Shown: one piece after another, positions 22,376-35,700 of the stretch
Position numbering within the stretch: position 1 is the first letter of the stretch
How the letters are laid out: every line of letters begins with the position of its first letter
Notes under the pieces: model-generated
What the model was told of the DNA's origin: nothing
Databases searched by the model: none
The model's input: only the letters and a program-made list of their open reading frames with translations
Translations under genes and position numbers: made by a program
Assembly (NCBI RefSeq): GCF_029227915.1
Contig: NC_079880.1
Location: forward strand, 11,373,501 to 11,437,500
DNA length: 64,000 bases
From: Hydractinia symbiolongicarpus
Taxonomy: Eukaryota; Cnidaria; Hydrozoa; Anthoathecata; Hydractiniidae
Direction: 5' to 3'

Positions 22376-24069
22376 CATAGTCATGGGTTAACCCAAACGA
22401 TATGAGGGAAATGGGGGAGATGACATGGCACACTGCGTTGTCCGGTGGAATACTAAATGTGTCTGTGTATCTTAACATGAGCATTAAAATTGTACGTTGC
22501 AATATGTCACGGTCGGTGTCAGTAGGTAAAAACAAGGCTAGTATACATTAGATTGTAATTATTTTTTAACAACGACAGATAAGCACATTAAGACAACACT
22601 TGCGTTTATTTTGTGCCTAATGCCAGTGTAATTGTGCAGCTGCATTACACCTTTTTTACCATCTTTGTTTACCTTTTTATATTCACGGACGTTACGCACG
22701 CAACAACGCGTACGGTATGAAAAAGCTGGAATCCTGAGATACAAAACTGTAACCCACCATTTCACAACCCCATCCCCAAGGCATCTTGGCATCTTTTTAA
22801 ACAGCGGAAGGCGAGAGAACAAGTGCTGGGAACAAGTGAGGTTGACCCATTTTTGTCAGTATGTCTGGTCTTGATTTCTGTTCGAACGTCACAGACATAT
22901 ATCGCATTTGCTCGCAAATTCAAAAAAAAAAAAGCTGTAATGACAGTAGCCTGGAGTCCCAGCATAATTTTCCTACCACCCGGAAGTCGGAGTAGTTAAG
23001 GTGGTAGAAACTCATTGTCCCAAAATGAATGTATTTCTTTCTAGAAGCTTTGTAAAAGTTTCGTTGTAGGAATATGTTTCTTAATAATATCAAAAGGGTG
23101 ATAGGATCTTATTGGTTAGTAGGGAAATGCTCAAGGTTCTACTTTTCATTACTCTATTGTCTATATTTTGCTTTATAGTTTAAAATCGAGCTGAAACTTT
23201 CTTGTTATTTAAAAATAACGTTAAACCAGTCAACAACCCCTCCTTTCCAATTCTTGAGTTAAAAATAAAACATAGTGATTGTAGATTTCAACGATCTTGT
23301 AGCTAAGTATATTGTATGGTGAATAGAGACATAATTATGATATGAGCTTTATTGGTTAGCAATTTCTATCAAGAATACTATAAATAAGAATAGCACAGGG
23401 AGTATTCTGTTAGGTTGGAGTCATGACATGAATATAATGGGCTGGCATTTGATGATAAAGTATGTACTATTTTATTGTGAAAGAAGAAACTGTTGTTAGC
23501 AAAAATTTAACCCACCTTCCCCTGTTTTTAACGTCATATATATATGAACATTGTTATATAATTTTTACATTTTCTTGCTGTTGAATTTATTAATACAGTC
23601 ATTGTAAAGTTTTACTCGTTTATTTTAACATCAGCCTTTCCGAAATTTGGCCCTGGCTGCAGTGTGGTCTTTATATAAATATTTTGGAAGGTAACACAAT
23701 AAAACCAAGAGTGCGATACTTGAAATTAACAATGTTTTATTCAAAATGATTTGCCAGGTAATGCTTTGAAGTTAACCAAGATTTTGTAGTGTTCTTTTCC
23801 TGTTGCTGAAATCTCTACCTATCTTGGAATTTCAAATTTATGTCTTCATTTCTCCTTCATAGTTGTGTCTTTATATATGTGATTTGTTAGTTTTGTGCTC
23901 GCTCCATAAAAAACCTGTGACACTAGTAAAACAGTCGGGACACCATTATGTTGTTTGACATGGCTTGCTGTTGTTCGTGGTCGTTTAAAATATCTTTGGT
24001 TAATGCTACACTTTTTTGCGAGTAGAACTATTCGCAAAAGACATCTATTACTAACAACATATTAATTAC
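22376..24069. other. Intergenic, no gene seen
   Basis: Short overlapping ORFs on both strands at 22559-22965 and one at 23846-24037 have no motif and no splice context. I found no RNA gene or clear transposon end. Confidence 0.5.
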
Positions 24070-24720
24070 ACCAATCGAAGCAAAAATCGAATCCAAGCTT
24101 CTGCTGTTAACTACCGTCTAATAGCACTAACGTCCGACATTCATGTTAAAATTGACCTAAATAGTCTGTGTAAATGGCAGCATCTCTTCAGCAGTGCATG
24201 TTCTATCTGGTATTCCACAGGGAAGTGTCTTAGTAGGTCTTCCTCTCTTCATCATTCTTATGTATGATATCGATATAAGCATTTATCAAAGCACACTCCT
24301 CTCAAGTTTTGCGGATGACACACGCTAGCTTTAACAAATACTTACCCTTGACGCTCGGAGAAGTTTTGAATGTCACTGAACCACGTTTATGCCTGGGTAA
24401 ATCACAATAATATGTTTTTTAGCGAAACAAAATTTGAATTATTACAATACGGTAAATCCAGAGAAACCATAACAACCAAGAATTATGTTAATGAGTTAGG
24501 AGTAATCCTGAGCACTGACTGTACCTTCGTGATTCATACCAACAGTGTGAAAGAGGAAAATGATTGTCAAGCTGGATCCTTCAAGTGTTTCAATCAAGAG
24601 AACCAGTTGTAATACTTACACTATGGAGATCACTAACCCCATCTAGAATATTGCTCGCAGTTATGGTCACCTTCTTCGAAGTTTATCCATTTACTTTGAA
24701 TGTCAAGATTTATCCACTTG
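24070..24720 (+). pseudogene. Decayed non-LTR retrotransposon reverse transcriptase
   Basis: The palm region of a LINE-type reverse transcriptase is readable: VNYRLIALTSD (about 24105), GIPQGSV (24209-24229), LPLFIIL, and FADDT (24308-24322) carrying the catalytic Asp pair. After a frame shift, 24370-24612 continues with VYAWVNHNNMFF and KFELLQYGK, which follow the palm in CR1/Jockey-like elements. The block between the NYR motif and GIPQGSV is mostly deleted, so the copy is 5'-truncated and dead. No endonuclease domain or terminal repeat was found. The clade is not certain. Confidence 0.82.
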
Positions 24721-24959
24721 GGGTAAGTCATTATTCCCAGCATGGGTAACTAGGGACCACCTTGGACCAATTTGAGTTAGTTTTCCATACCGGGTCGCCA
24801 AATCCCCAACTTTTTTTATCTGCACTGATCTGCTGACGTCAGCAAAACAACCTATTTTTTATTGTCTTTCTGCATAAGTGGATTTCTCCACTGGCCTTAT
24901 TGACCAGTAGTAAATAATTTCTTTTTATCCTAGAAAGAAAAAAAACCCGAGAACGAAGA

Positions 24960-27797
24960 ATGAGTGAAAATATAAAAAATTTATTTCCAAATTTGCCTAG
25001 CACATCTATATTGGAACTTCTGTCATCATATCCAAGATGCCACAATAGGGTATTGTTGATTGCCAACCGTTATCTCGATAGGCAAAGTAAGGGTGACAAA
25101 TATGCTGCAAGTGAAAGCAACAGAACCAATAATAGGGTAATATTGTCAGCAATGCTTTTACACAAAGAGATTACACCAATCCAGGATCTGATAGTAAAAG
25201 GTTTACAAGAAGAAACATTCCTTAGTGATTATCAAACAAATATTTCTAAGCCAAGCTGATCCTACTTATCGTCAAACACAGGAGATGTTAATAGCGGGCG
25301 TAATAAGGATGCTAAAATGGAAAAAAACGGATTATAAAGAAAGTTCATCATCTTCTTCTTCTTCTATTGTTAAGGTTTCGAGTAATTCTCTTCTGACTTC
25401 TTGCAAACAAGGTCCGGTTTCTTCTTCACTACAATCTGCCTTCTCTCCACCACAACAATCTCGTGCTTCTACTTGCAAAAAATCTCCTGCTTCAAGAAAT
25501 TTTAAATCCTCAACCTCTTTAAACTTTTTTGATACTCGGATACCTCTGTCCTCCCAGTCTTCTTCATCGGGTCATCAAGGGAACACAAGCACATGCAGAA
25601 ATCAGAAAGGAGCTTTGCCCAGTCTTCAAATAACAGATAACCTGCAGTGCTCGTCAAACAGATCAAGTAATATTTTGGAAAATAAAAATGGTGATTATTG
25701 CCATTCCTGGAAGGTGAAAAGTGCCATTGACAACAAAGTGTCCCTTGTAAAGAAATGGCACAAAAAAGAATGTACGAAATGTCACTGAGTCCACTATGAG
25801 ACTGTAAATTCAGTAAAAGCGAAGTTAGACAAGAAAAAGGTAAATAGATATCATTTCAGTTTTAACATTTAAGGTTTTGCGCAAAAACCATGAATTATAA
25901 AAGAGTAGAGAGCTTACGAAACAGAAACAATGCTATATGTATGATAAGTATTTTATTATCTTTTCAATGCGCAGGTGCGATGAGGGTAAACCCCAAAAAC
26001 AAAGTTGCCGTTTTTCTTTCGACTCGAATTACACCATTTTGAGATTGTGCGGTAGAACGTCCAATATTTTAACGAAATAAAAGTCTCATATGGAAATATT
26101 ATTGATAAAAGCATGCATATAAAGCAAAAATAAATTTCGAAATGTGTGTTCATATCTGTTTTAACTTAATTTTACCTTATCGTATTCACTTGATCTTGTT
26201 CATTCGTTAAAATATTGTAGCAAATTGTTTTTTTATAAGCACACCCTATTAATTTTTTTTTTTTGACAAGCATCTTGAAGCATTAATTGAGCCTTATTAA
26301 GATACTCGAAGTAAGCATATCCCAGCCTGATTTTGGATTGCTAATAAAAAACAACAGTATGTATTAGAAAGCCTAAAACACCAACAGTGTTTTTATGAAA
26401 ATCAACCTTTTCATACGAAGCTTCATAATTTTCTAGTACTTTCATTCTCAAGAGCACAAAGTCCTTGTGCAATATAGAAATGAAAGCAGTTGTGTCAAGT
26501 TTATAAAAGGTGTGGTTTCCTTGCAATCTTTGTCATCATCATCGCATCGGTGATAAAATGTAGTGACACACGCAATCATTCTTTATTTTCAGAAATTGAA
26601 ATTTGACGTTCCTTTTTTTACGACGTGGGTAAAACAGCACGAGAACACGGAGCTGTTCGTCGTTCCTGCAGGTGGCCAAGAGTGGCTTGACGTGTATCAA
26701 CTGTCCAATAAGACGTTACATGAAAACAGTAGCGCCATCACTGTGAACAAAATAGAACAAGTTCAAAACAAATGGCTTTAGAAAAAATATTGTTTGCAGA
26801 AGGAGTCGATGATTGAGAAAAATGATAAAATTGCTTTAGTAGAACTTTTAGTGTGTTGCTCGCTTTATGTTGTCTATGCTTAATCCGCGTTTTGTATTTG
26901 TTTTTCAAGCATCTTTCTGTTCGTCAGTTTATAGCTGATTTGTCGATAGTATTTCCATGCCTTTTAAAACTGTTTATCTTCGCACTCTAAGGTAGTGTTG
27001 TTTTAGCGAATACTATTTTTTACATTTGATAAGTAGTATATTTACAAATGAAATAATTGAACCAGTAGAATCAATGATCTTGATATCTTACTAACATCAC
27101 CTTCCCTGCATGTATCCAAAAAAAGTAATTGTTTTGGATACACTTTTTGGATATTGTAAAATTTATTTAGAGACGGATAGGTACAACACAAAGATTTTTA
27201 ACATCTGCACAACTCAACCATAGCATTCTACTACCGTGTTTATTTTCAGAGGAATAGGAATAACGTATGTAATCATCTCTTAGGCCAGGACAACGGGAAC
27301 GAGAAACGACTTTTTCACGGCACCAGAGCAATTAGTCCTGCATTGATATGAAAAGGCGAGAACAGCTTTGATATGCGACTTTGTAAGCATGGTCTTTGGT
27401 GGAAGAGGAACGTATTTTGCGGAGAAAGCTGCATTAGCGATGTCTTATGCTCGTCTGACTAGTCGTGGTGAAGTAAAAAATTTTATGGCAAATGTATTGA
27501 CAGGTTTGACTACCGTTTTTCCTTTGCTACAGACAATATTGTGTTTATAGTCAAATGCGAATGTTGTTGTTTGTTGTTGTTTGTTTATTGTTTGTTTTTA
27601 CTATTACTATTTTAGGATTTACCATTAAAATAACGGCTGACAACACGTTACAACTCCCGCCTGTGAGTCAAACCGACTCAAATGGTGTATCAGTTCGGTA
27701 TGATTCAGTGTCTGGTTTTAAAAGTGGTTACAAAGTGTATGTGTTGTATCAGGTGGACCATTCGTACCCTACCTATCTTATCACATATAAATTGTGA
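24960..27797 (+). pseudogene. CUE-PARP paralogue, pseudogene
   Basis: This copy follows the intact CUE-PARP gene exon by exon. The first part (24960-25788, two frames) has a CUE-like start (NLFPNL, LELLSSY, ANRYLD) and a Ser-rich stretch. The second (from 26593) matches the intact exon until a TAG at 26779-26781 replaces Trp in the WLW motif; its donor GT is also AT. The third (27284-27503) keeps LFHGT but has TGA at 27349 in place of Trp in LIWKGEN, then a one-base shift before GGRGTYFAEK. The last (27616-27797) is intact and ends in YPTYLITYKL. Four independent lesions (two stops, one shift, one lost donor) plus the shift in the first part mean no full enzyme can be made. A tandem duplication is likely. 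Confidence 0.88.
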
Positions 27798-27991
27798 TGA
27801 TATAAGCAGGTTTTGTGTACCTTATAAACAGGTTTTGTGTGAATTTCAAACAGTTTTTTTTATTAGATTTTTTGTAGATATGTAGTATTAGACATACAAG
27901 TTACGATCTTAAAGAGCTGTAGTGTTAGTTATATATATTTTTACTGATATTTTGCTGTAATACATAACTCAAAAACACTTGAAAAAAGAAA

Positions 27992-28076
27992 TTTGTTGCT
28001 AGGATTACTCTTTGTTGCTAGGGTTACTCTTTGTTGCTAGGGTTACTCTTTGTTGCTAGGGTTACTCTTTGCTAGG
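27992..28076. repeat. 19-bp minisatellite
   Basis: Four and a half units of TTTGTTGCTAGGGTTACTC; the first has one mismatch and the others are identical. Confidence 0.92.
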
Positions 28077-28714
28077 CAGAAGGTGGACGTTTTCGTTGCT
28101 AAAAAAATCGAAAGAACGGGTACGGATTTAAAATTTAAACATTCTATCGCATTTATCGCACATTTTTTTTAATATTTAGGCTGAAATTATTCTTAGATCA
28201 TTCTTATACTTCGTTTATTGCATGTAGTAGCTATCGCACAGTGCCGAGAAAAAAAATCGGAAATATATTTTGAGATTTTTGTGTTCTCGTTTATGTATTT
28301 AACAAAACTATAAGCAACTGAAATATACGAGAACTAAAAAAGATATGACGATATTTTTCGAGAACAAGTGCCCTAACTTGTTTGTCATATAAATTGAGCA
28401 TAAATCATTGTAATTCGATATACTCGCCAGATGATTGTTCAACAGCGAAAAATTTTTTGCATATGTGATCTTGTCTTTTAATTTATAAAATTTTTTTGAA
28501 TTCATGATAATTTATGCGCGAAATGGTAATCATTTTCAAAACAAAACAAAGCTTGTTTATGTCACGCCTCAATGAAATAAAATGAAAATAAATTTTAGAG
28601 TAATATATTCATGTTAATTCAATACAAATGAGTTAAAGTACAAGCAGTTCTATATTTTGAAATTCTTAATTTCTTCTTCGCTCGTAGTAATAAATTCGTC
28701 CTATATTGTGTATA

Positions 28715-28887
28715 TCTCTATAATAATAGCCGTCGTCTGTCTGTCTCTGCGCGGACCCCCCGCTGAGTTAGAAAATGATGTTACGGAAACACGAATATCA
28801 AATGCGATATATTTTTATCCACTTTGTTGCGACGGGTAAATATAATGGACGGGCGAACCCGTGGATTTTTCCACGGGCAACGACTAG
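28715..28887 (+). mobile_element. Miniature Helitron copy
   Basis: Begins TCTCTATAATAATAGCC after an A, has GTCTGTCTGTCT, and ends with the GTGGATTTTTCCAC hairpin and CGACTAG. The next bases, TCTCTTAATAATG, are the first bases of another unit that breaks off at once, giving the same CTAG/TCTCTT head-to-tail junction as at 14406/14407. Confidence 0.8.
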
Positions 28888-29555
28888 TCTCTTAATAATG
28901 TTCAAAACTTTAAGAAAAATTGAACTGTGAATATTTTTTTTGTTTCGTAACAAAAATTAATCTTTTTTATGAGGAAAAACTTATGAAACAAATTTACCGA
29001 CAATTCTTGATTTTCAAGGAAACAATAACTTTACAGAGCGAGTTATTAACCAATCAGGAAAAAATATCAGCTTTTTGCACGCTATTTCAGCCAATCAGAG
29101 AAAAATATCAGCTTTTTGAACTGTCGAATTCAAAGATAAGTTAAAAATGCACACGTTATTCGGTAGAAAATAAAAGTATATATATATTTTGTGTAGATTA
29201 GTCAATCACAGTGCGAGAAAAACTCTAACCATATGAAAAATGTGTACCACAGACAGTGACACAGTAAATGATAAATGCGACACGTTTGATGTTAATAGTT
29301 TAAATACGCATTATAAAAATAATAAGTCGATAATAACAAGCTAAAAAAGCCCCCTCACCCCCGTTTTAAATTGACAATAGAGACATCGTATTGGTACAAC
29401 ACTGTGGTCGACACAATAGCACTCGATTGGAATAATAACCTGGATCAGGGGTCATGGGGACAAGGTTGGGTTGGGCCCTTCATCCGATTCTTATCCTCAC
29501 CACATTCACATTAGGCAGAAAGTTCAGGTACTTATTTACCTTAAGTAAGAGAAAG

Positions 29556-29677
29556 AACCTCGTCCTTAGGGCTCTTCTTTGCAAGTGATATTCTGAAAAA
29601 ACGGCTCCGTAATCTGGTCTGGTCATGATATCACACATAGCCCTTCCGACACTATCCAATCCCTAGAAACCAGGTTG
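29556..29677. repeat. AACCTCGTCC fold-back repeat, copy near RPAP3 promoter
   Basis: AACCTCGTCCTTAGGGCTCTT on the left and CCCTAGAAACCAGGTTG on the right form a short imperfect terminal inverted repeat. Similar fold-backs occur at 46486-46577 and 57281-57349. This one ends about 80 bp upstream of the RPAP3 start codon, so it may lie in its promoter or 5' UTR. Confidence 0.5.
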
Positions 29678-29760
29678 CACAAGGCGCGGGGAGGTGTGGG
29701 CGGTCATTTAAAAACGAAAACGAAACCGTCACAAGGACTTGACGTAAGTACTCAATAAAC

Positions 29761-32700
29761 ATGGCGTCCAAAGCTGCAGCAATCCAAATGCAAATCAGAG
29801 AAAATAGTGATGAGTTAAATGACTTCCTCAAAGATCTCAATCGATGGGAAGAAGATATTAGGAACGAGGACAGAAATCTTAAAACATCCCGGAGATTGGA
29901 AGAGAAGGTAAGGATTGAATGTTTTTTTCTCAATAAGAATTGGTTATAAAATTTAGTTCATTTATTAGCTGTATAAAATCTTTAAGGCAAATAAAATTAC
30001 TCCATTTGGAAGGAAGTTTTAAAAAATTGAACACAAATTCTGCAGCAACATTGCACATATTTATTTAACATGATATACAGAAATATAAGAGTTCTTCTTC
30101 TACAACATAGACACAGCTGTTTCAAAGCGGACAAAAATGTTACGAAAAAATAATTTGAATTACCCTCGCAGTTAATACGGGATATCTCATGAACGAATTA
30201 ATATATTTATATTCTGTAAAAAGAATAATAATCTCCGATATATTGTCCATATTATTAAAAGAAAAAATATTTTGGACACCTGTCCGAAATTGGTAAATTT
30301 AGGTCAAAATTTCTAAAATGACTTAAAAATTATCATTTAGATGAATGTCCTCCACAATATATGTGGAATAAAGTTAAAGAAACATGTTTTATGGTCCACA
30401 GGTTAGGTTAAATATGTGAAATAAAAATTACGTAATTTTATTACTGTCCCAAATTGTCCAGCGGGTTATTTTTAGGCCAAATGTGAGACCATGTGAAAAA
30501 CGGTCTTTAGAGCCTCAACGTATGCTTAAAGTTTGTTTATTAACTGAATAAAAAACATTACTTTGGATTCTAAGGCCATTAAAAATGATGTGGATGAAAT
30601 ATTATTCTGTTCGAAATTGTCCAAAGGGTTAAATGAGAGAAATATGTAAAAAACAGCCTTTAGAGCCTGCATGTATGCTTAACATTTGTTTATTAAATAA
30701 AATACATTACTTTGAATTCTGAGGCCATTACAGATAATTTAGATGAAATTTTAAACTGTCCGAAATTGTCCAAAGGGTCACTTTTGGTCCTAAGGGTTTG
30801 CGGGCCAAATATGTGACATCTATACATTAAATAAAACGTAATTCAGAGTCGACAGTTTTAGCATTCTAGTTTATCATGCTAGTAGAAAATTTATCAAGTT
30901 GTGCATAAATAGTTTATTTATTATAAACATTAAATATATATAATTTGTATCATTTTATCGCTGACCGGTGTCAAGAAAAGATAAGCCGTGACCCACATAC
31001 ATATTTGTTGACAATGTCTTATAAGGGATGTTTTACTTATTTTATGTTTTTAAAAATGTTGATTAGCTATTCTGTTTTGTTGTTTTGAAATTTTAAAATT
31101 TAGTTTCTAAAATTATACCCAATAACACCAATTACATGTGTTAATGATGTCATAATTTCACTCAATTAGCAAAATTTTAAAGACTTATCTTGAGAATCAA
31201 TAAAGATTTGTTAAAAAAGAAAGAATCCTAGACAACTTTTGAAAGTCTTTCACATGAGTTTTACTTGTTTTTTTCGCTGGAGGTAAGCCTTAATGTCAAA
31301 ACTAGGCTTTTCATTTTTTAAATGACTGCATTTGAGATGAATACCCATGTCCACAAGATATTTAGCCTTTATGTAATAACTGCAATACAATGGTTTCATT
31401 TATGTAATAAGATTTCGTAATAAGTTAATGTGTTGACATATTGGGGTTAAAAAAACTCTTTAATAAGGTGTTCAAAAACACCCTTTAGTATAATAGTTTT
31501 AATGGAAGTATAGTACATTCTTGAAAGAGTAATAGAACTTCCCCAATGGTATAGCACCTAAACCAGGGTCTTCAAAAAAAAACTTTAATCTTTCATAAAG
31601 GCGTTTAAAAACAAGAGGTGCTCTAAAACATCCTTGAGTGTAATGTTTGTAGAAGAGCTCCGAAACACCTTCAGAGGTGTGAAAACCTGAAGTTGGTTCA
31701 CTGATTAACTCCTAGTTAGAGTTCTAGAACACCGCACACATTGTCAGTGTGCCAGAGGTAATTTTCCCTTAGACCTTACAACTGGTGTGTATGTTTTTCA
31801 TAGATAAAAAGATAACTTTTCTTTAGAATATTTTTAAAGCACATGTAAAAATTACACAAAGAAACGACATATTTTTGTTTACAAATTCTTTTCAATATTT
31901 ACTGAATTGTCAGTACGTTCGATGCTAGGAAACCAAATGCTTCTACAAATTCTTTTGTGTAGAAGTAGCCCTCAAACTTTTTAATTGAATGTTCAAATTC
32001 GGAAAGAACAATATCATCTGAGTACACCCATATGCTTCTAGTAGTGCTTGAAGCATCAAGTAAATTTGGATCATCTATGCAAAAATGAATTGCTATGTAG
32101 TATTTCATTTTCTCCTGCTGGACTTGCTGTGTAGCATAACATTCTTTATGCCCTTCCCAGTTATTTTCAGCAATCTCCTGCTTTGAATCTATCAGAGATC
32201 GAACTGTAAAATAAACTCCATCACTAAAAGCGGCATCTTGTACTGCTCCCCTAGATTTTTTTATGTAACCAGATTTTTGAATGCCATTAGCACCTTCTTC
32301 ATTTGTATAATGGAAGAATGCTATGGTGTTTTGTTCAGCCTAAAAAAAGACAGAAAATTTGATAATTGTTGCCTTAAAATACAAGAATATGTCACAATGA
32401 TAAATTTGGAACAAGTTAACCTTGCCAGCTTGGTTTAAGTTGGTACTTGTATACTCATAAATGTACAAAGCGTGATAATAAGTGCTGTCAGTTTTGTTAA
32501 TATTTTTATTTGTATCACTTAGTCACTTTAGCATGCTTGTCGAAAGCCTTGAAACTTTTTACTTTTCTCTGTGACTTTAGAAGAGACATCAGATAATTTC
32601 ACTGGAAATCTGAACACACCAAATTAATACCCTTTTCACCACCAGACCTAAAAAAACTGACTGAAAACGCCGATTGTGTTAATGTTTTTCATGGTGGGTT

Positions 32701-35700
32701 TCAGTTAGAAAAAAAAATTATTTCATTAATTCTGAACTATATGCTAACGATTTAAGGATCTTAATACAAAAGAAAATTTACTTTTAATACGAACAAATCG
32801 TTCTACCATGAAGCTCTACTTTGGAATAATGTTCTTGCCTTGTTTTATTTTCGTCGCATATATACCTCCTGATTAAGATAAGTATTCATTAAAAGATAAG
32901 TATAATTTTTAGGAGATAAAACTTATATCCATTATATAGCTTATTTTTTCTCCGTTATTTTCATGTCTCCATTACGAGTAACCTAGTTTTAAAACAAAGT
33001 AACATATTCATCAATGTTTGCAACTGGCAGTATTCAATTTTGTACAAAAATTTTGCATTAGGTACTGGCAAGTACACGACTATTTTGCAATTCAATAATT
33101 CAAAAAATGAAAATTGTTTGGTATGTTGGTGTCAATAATGCACTATATGTGTTTATATATTGATTAATTACTATAACATAACAAAACAAACCATGATGCA
33201 ATTTCAAGCAACACAAAATAAACTCTAAAAAAGTTCAGTTAAATCTTGTTTGCAGGACAACAGAAATAATTAAAAAGTTCTACAACATAATCTTTTTGAC
33301 CAATTTTTATTTTAATTATATTTCTGTTGTTGTTGATCTGAAAGTAAGTTTCTGCTTTTTATGACTTCTTAAACCTTCACAGTTTTCATTTAATTCAACA
33401 GGGCCTTAGGGGTCATCTACAAAATTCGTAGCAATTCGTATCAAAAAAATTCGTATATGCTATACGAATTTTCTTTTGCCATACAGTAATTAAATTCGAG
33501 TTTTAAATTAAATTCGTATGAGTTTAAAAAAATTCGTATTAGTTTTAAATTAAATTCGTATAAGTTTTAAATTAAATTCGTATAAGTTAAATTCGTACGA
33601 GTTTAACAAAAAATTCATATGAGATTTTAATTAGATGCGTATATGGTTTTAAAAAAAAAAAAATCGTTTGACATTGTATTAAATTCATATATGAGTTTCA
33701 AAATAAAATATTTTTTTAGATCGCATTGTAAAAGTTTAAAAATGAAAAACGGCGATAGAAATGTTTTTTTAGATCGCATTTTAAAAGTTTTAAAACGAAA
33801 AACGGCGATAGAAATGTTTTTTAGATCGCATGTTAAAAGTTGAAAAACGAAAAACGGTGATAGAAATGTTTTTGTAGATCGCATTTTAAAAGTTTAAAAA
33901 CGAAATATAATTGGTATGAAAATTCGTATAAAAGAGAATATAATTCGAATGACAATTCGTATGAAAGAGAATATAATTCGTATGACAATTCGTATGAAAA
34001 TCGTATAAAATTTGTATTAGATTTTTTAAGAACTGTATAACTATTTAACACTATACGAATTGTATAAGATTTTTATACGAATTAAAAGCAATTAAATTCG
34101 TATATATTCGTATAAAATATCATACGAAATTTGTAGACGACCCCTAATGTCTGTATATATATCACTTGTTAATGTTGTTATTTTTATTTCTTAGTATGTA
34201 TTCAATTAAAAAGATCAAAGGGAAAATTTAAAAAAAATTGATAATTAAAAACTTAACTCTTTCATGATTGACTTGTTTGAAATAATACCTTATTTATTAA
34301 AAGAAGAAGTAGTTTTCCAGATAAAACCCATCATCAGTGCTAACACTTTTGCTGACATCAACAAATACCCACCAATGTACCATTGTTTGACAGTTACAGA
34401 TAAATGACCAGTGCATCCTCACAAGAACATTACGAAAAGTTCTTGATTTTAGATATAAATAATTCACAAAATCAATTTTAGATGCTCTTACATGACAAGC
34501 CAATATTTTATTAAAAAGGGATTGCGGTAAAAAAGTAAAATTATCCTTTTTAGTTTTTATTTAGTTATTTTTTACATTGTGTATTTGGTGTCATTTAGGA
34601 ATTAAGATTTTTATATTTATAGCTACCTCCAATACGAACAAAGTTAAAGAAGAAGAAGGTTGATATGCAAGAGGATATAAATAATAATAAAGAAAAGAAA
34701 ACAAGGATAAAATCCTACGATTACGATGCGTGGTCCAAATTTGATGTGGTAAGTTTGTATGATAAATGAGCAGTTTCTTGAATTAACAAAATTGGCTGAT
34801 TTTGCTGCAAATTATATCAGTTTAAATTGTGTGTCAAAGCATAAGGTTTCTTGTAAAATGGAAGCTATTATAACCCCTGCGTACAGTTACTAACTTTGTC
34901 ACTGAAGAAGGGGCTATGTGTACAGTAAATTGTACACAAAAAATGATTATTGTGTGATTTTTAATTCTCTAGATATTCTGATTACAAAGAAATGAACCTT
35001 TCCCCCCTGATATTGGTTTATGCGTGCAATTAAGGCCCAAAGCAGTACACCCAATTCTGTCACACACACTAAGGAGACAAGACTAAGTTTGATTTAAAAA
35101 AAGTCAGTGCAAACTGTTTATGCATTTGTTTAAGTGAGAGCAAGGTTTATTAACAATACTTCAATGTCCCTGTTGATACGGGCTAGTAATAAAGAAAATG
35201 TTTAAAAAAACAACATCATGATTTGTGACAATTTTGCCACCTCTGTTAATGACAATAGAATTTAGACTACTTATTTAAAATTAACTCTTTAAATGACATG
35301 TTCATGTGAACATTGACATCAAATTGACGTCACTGTAATGACTTCCGTTTAAGGTACGCGAAGAAGGTACTATAAAAAAATATATATGCTGAACGACCAT
35401 GTATATGTTTCTTTAAAGAGTTATTTAAAATTAGTCAAAAATGCTGCAACCGAAATCTTACCATTCCGTAGACTGAAACTTACCCAACAGATAGCAGGAA
35501 TTCACTTGGTGATTATACTGTCATCCCATTTTATACCTCACTCTTAATCATTTTTGTTTTTACTATTTGCTGATCATGAAGATTGTTACTTAATGTGTCA
35601 GAAAAAATTAATCCTTTATGTCATGTATAGCACATTAATGAGATAAATTTCTGTGTATTCGTAAAATAGGTTTTACAAAAAAATGTGTTTGTGTTTGTAG

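Noticed and set aside
27992..28076. CRISPR-like or telomere-like array
   Set aside because: Units are contiguous 19-mers with no spacers; TAGGGTTA is part of the unit but is not tandem on its own.
32813..32878. 22-codon plus-strand ORF with signal-peptide-like start
   Set aside because: Very short, in an RPAP3 intron, no splice continuation.
34297..34503. 68-codon minus-strand ORF as an upstream exon of the HYD1-like gene
   Set aside because: Stop codon precedes the only plausible donor, and no ART motif is present.
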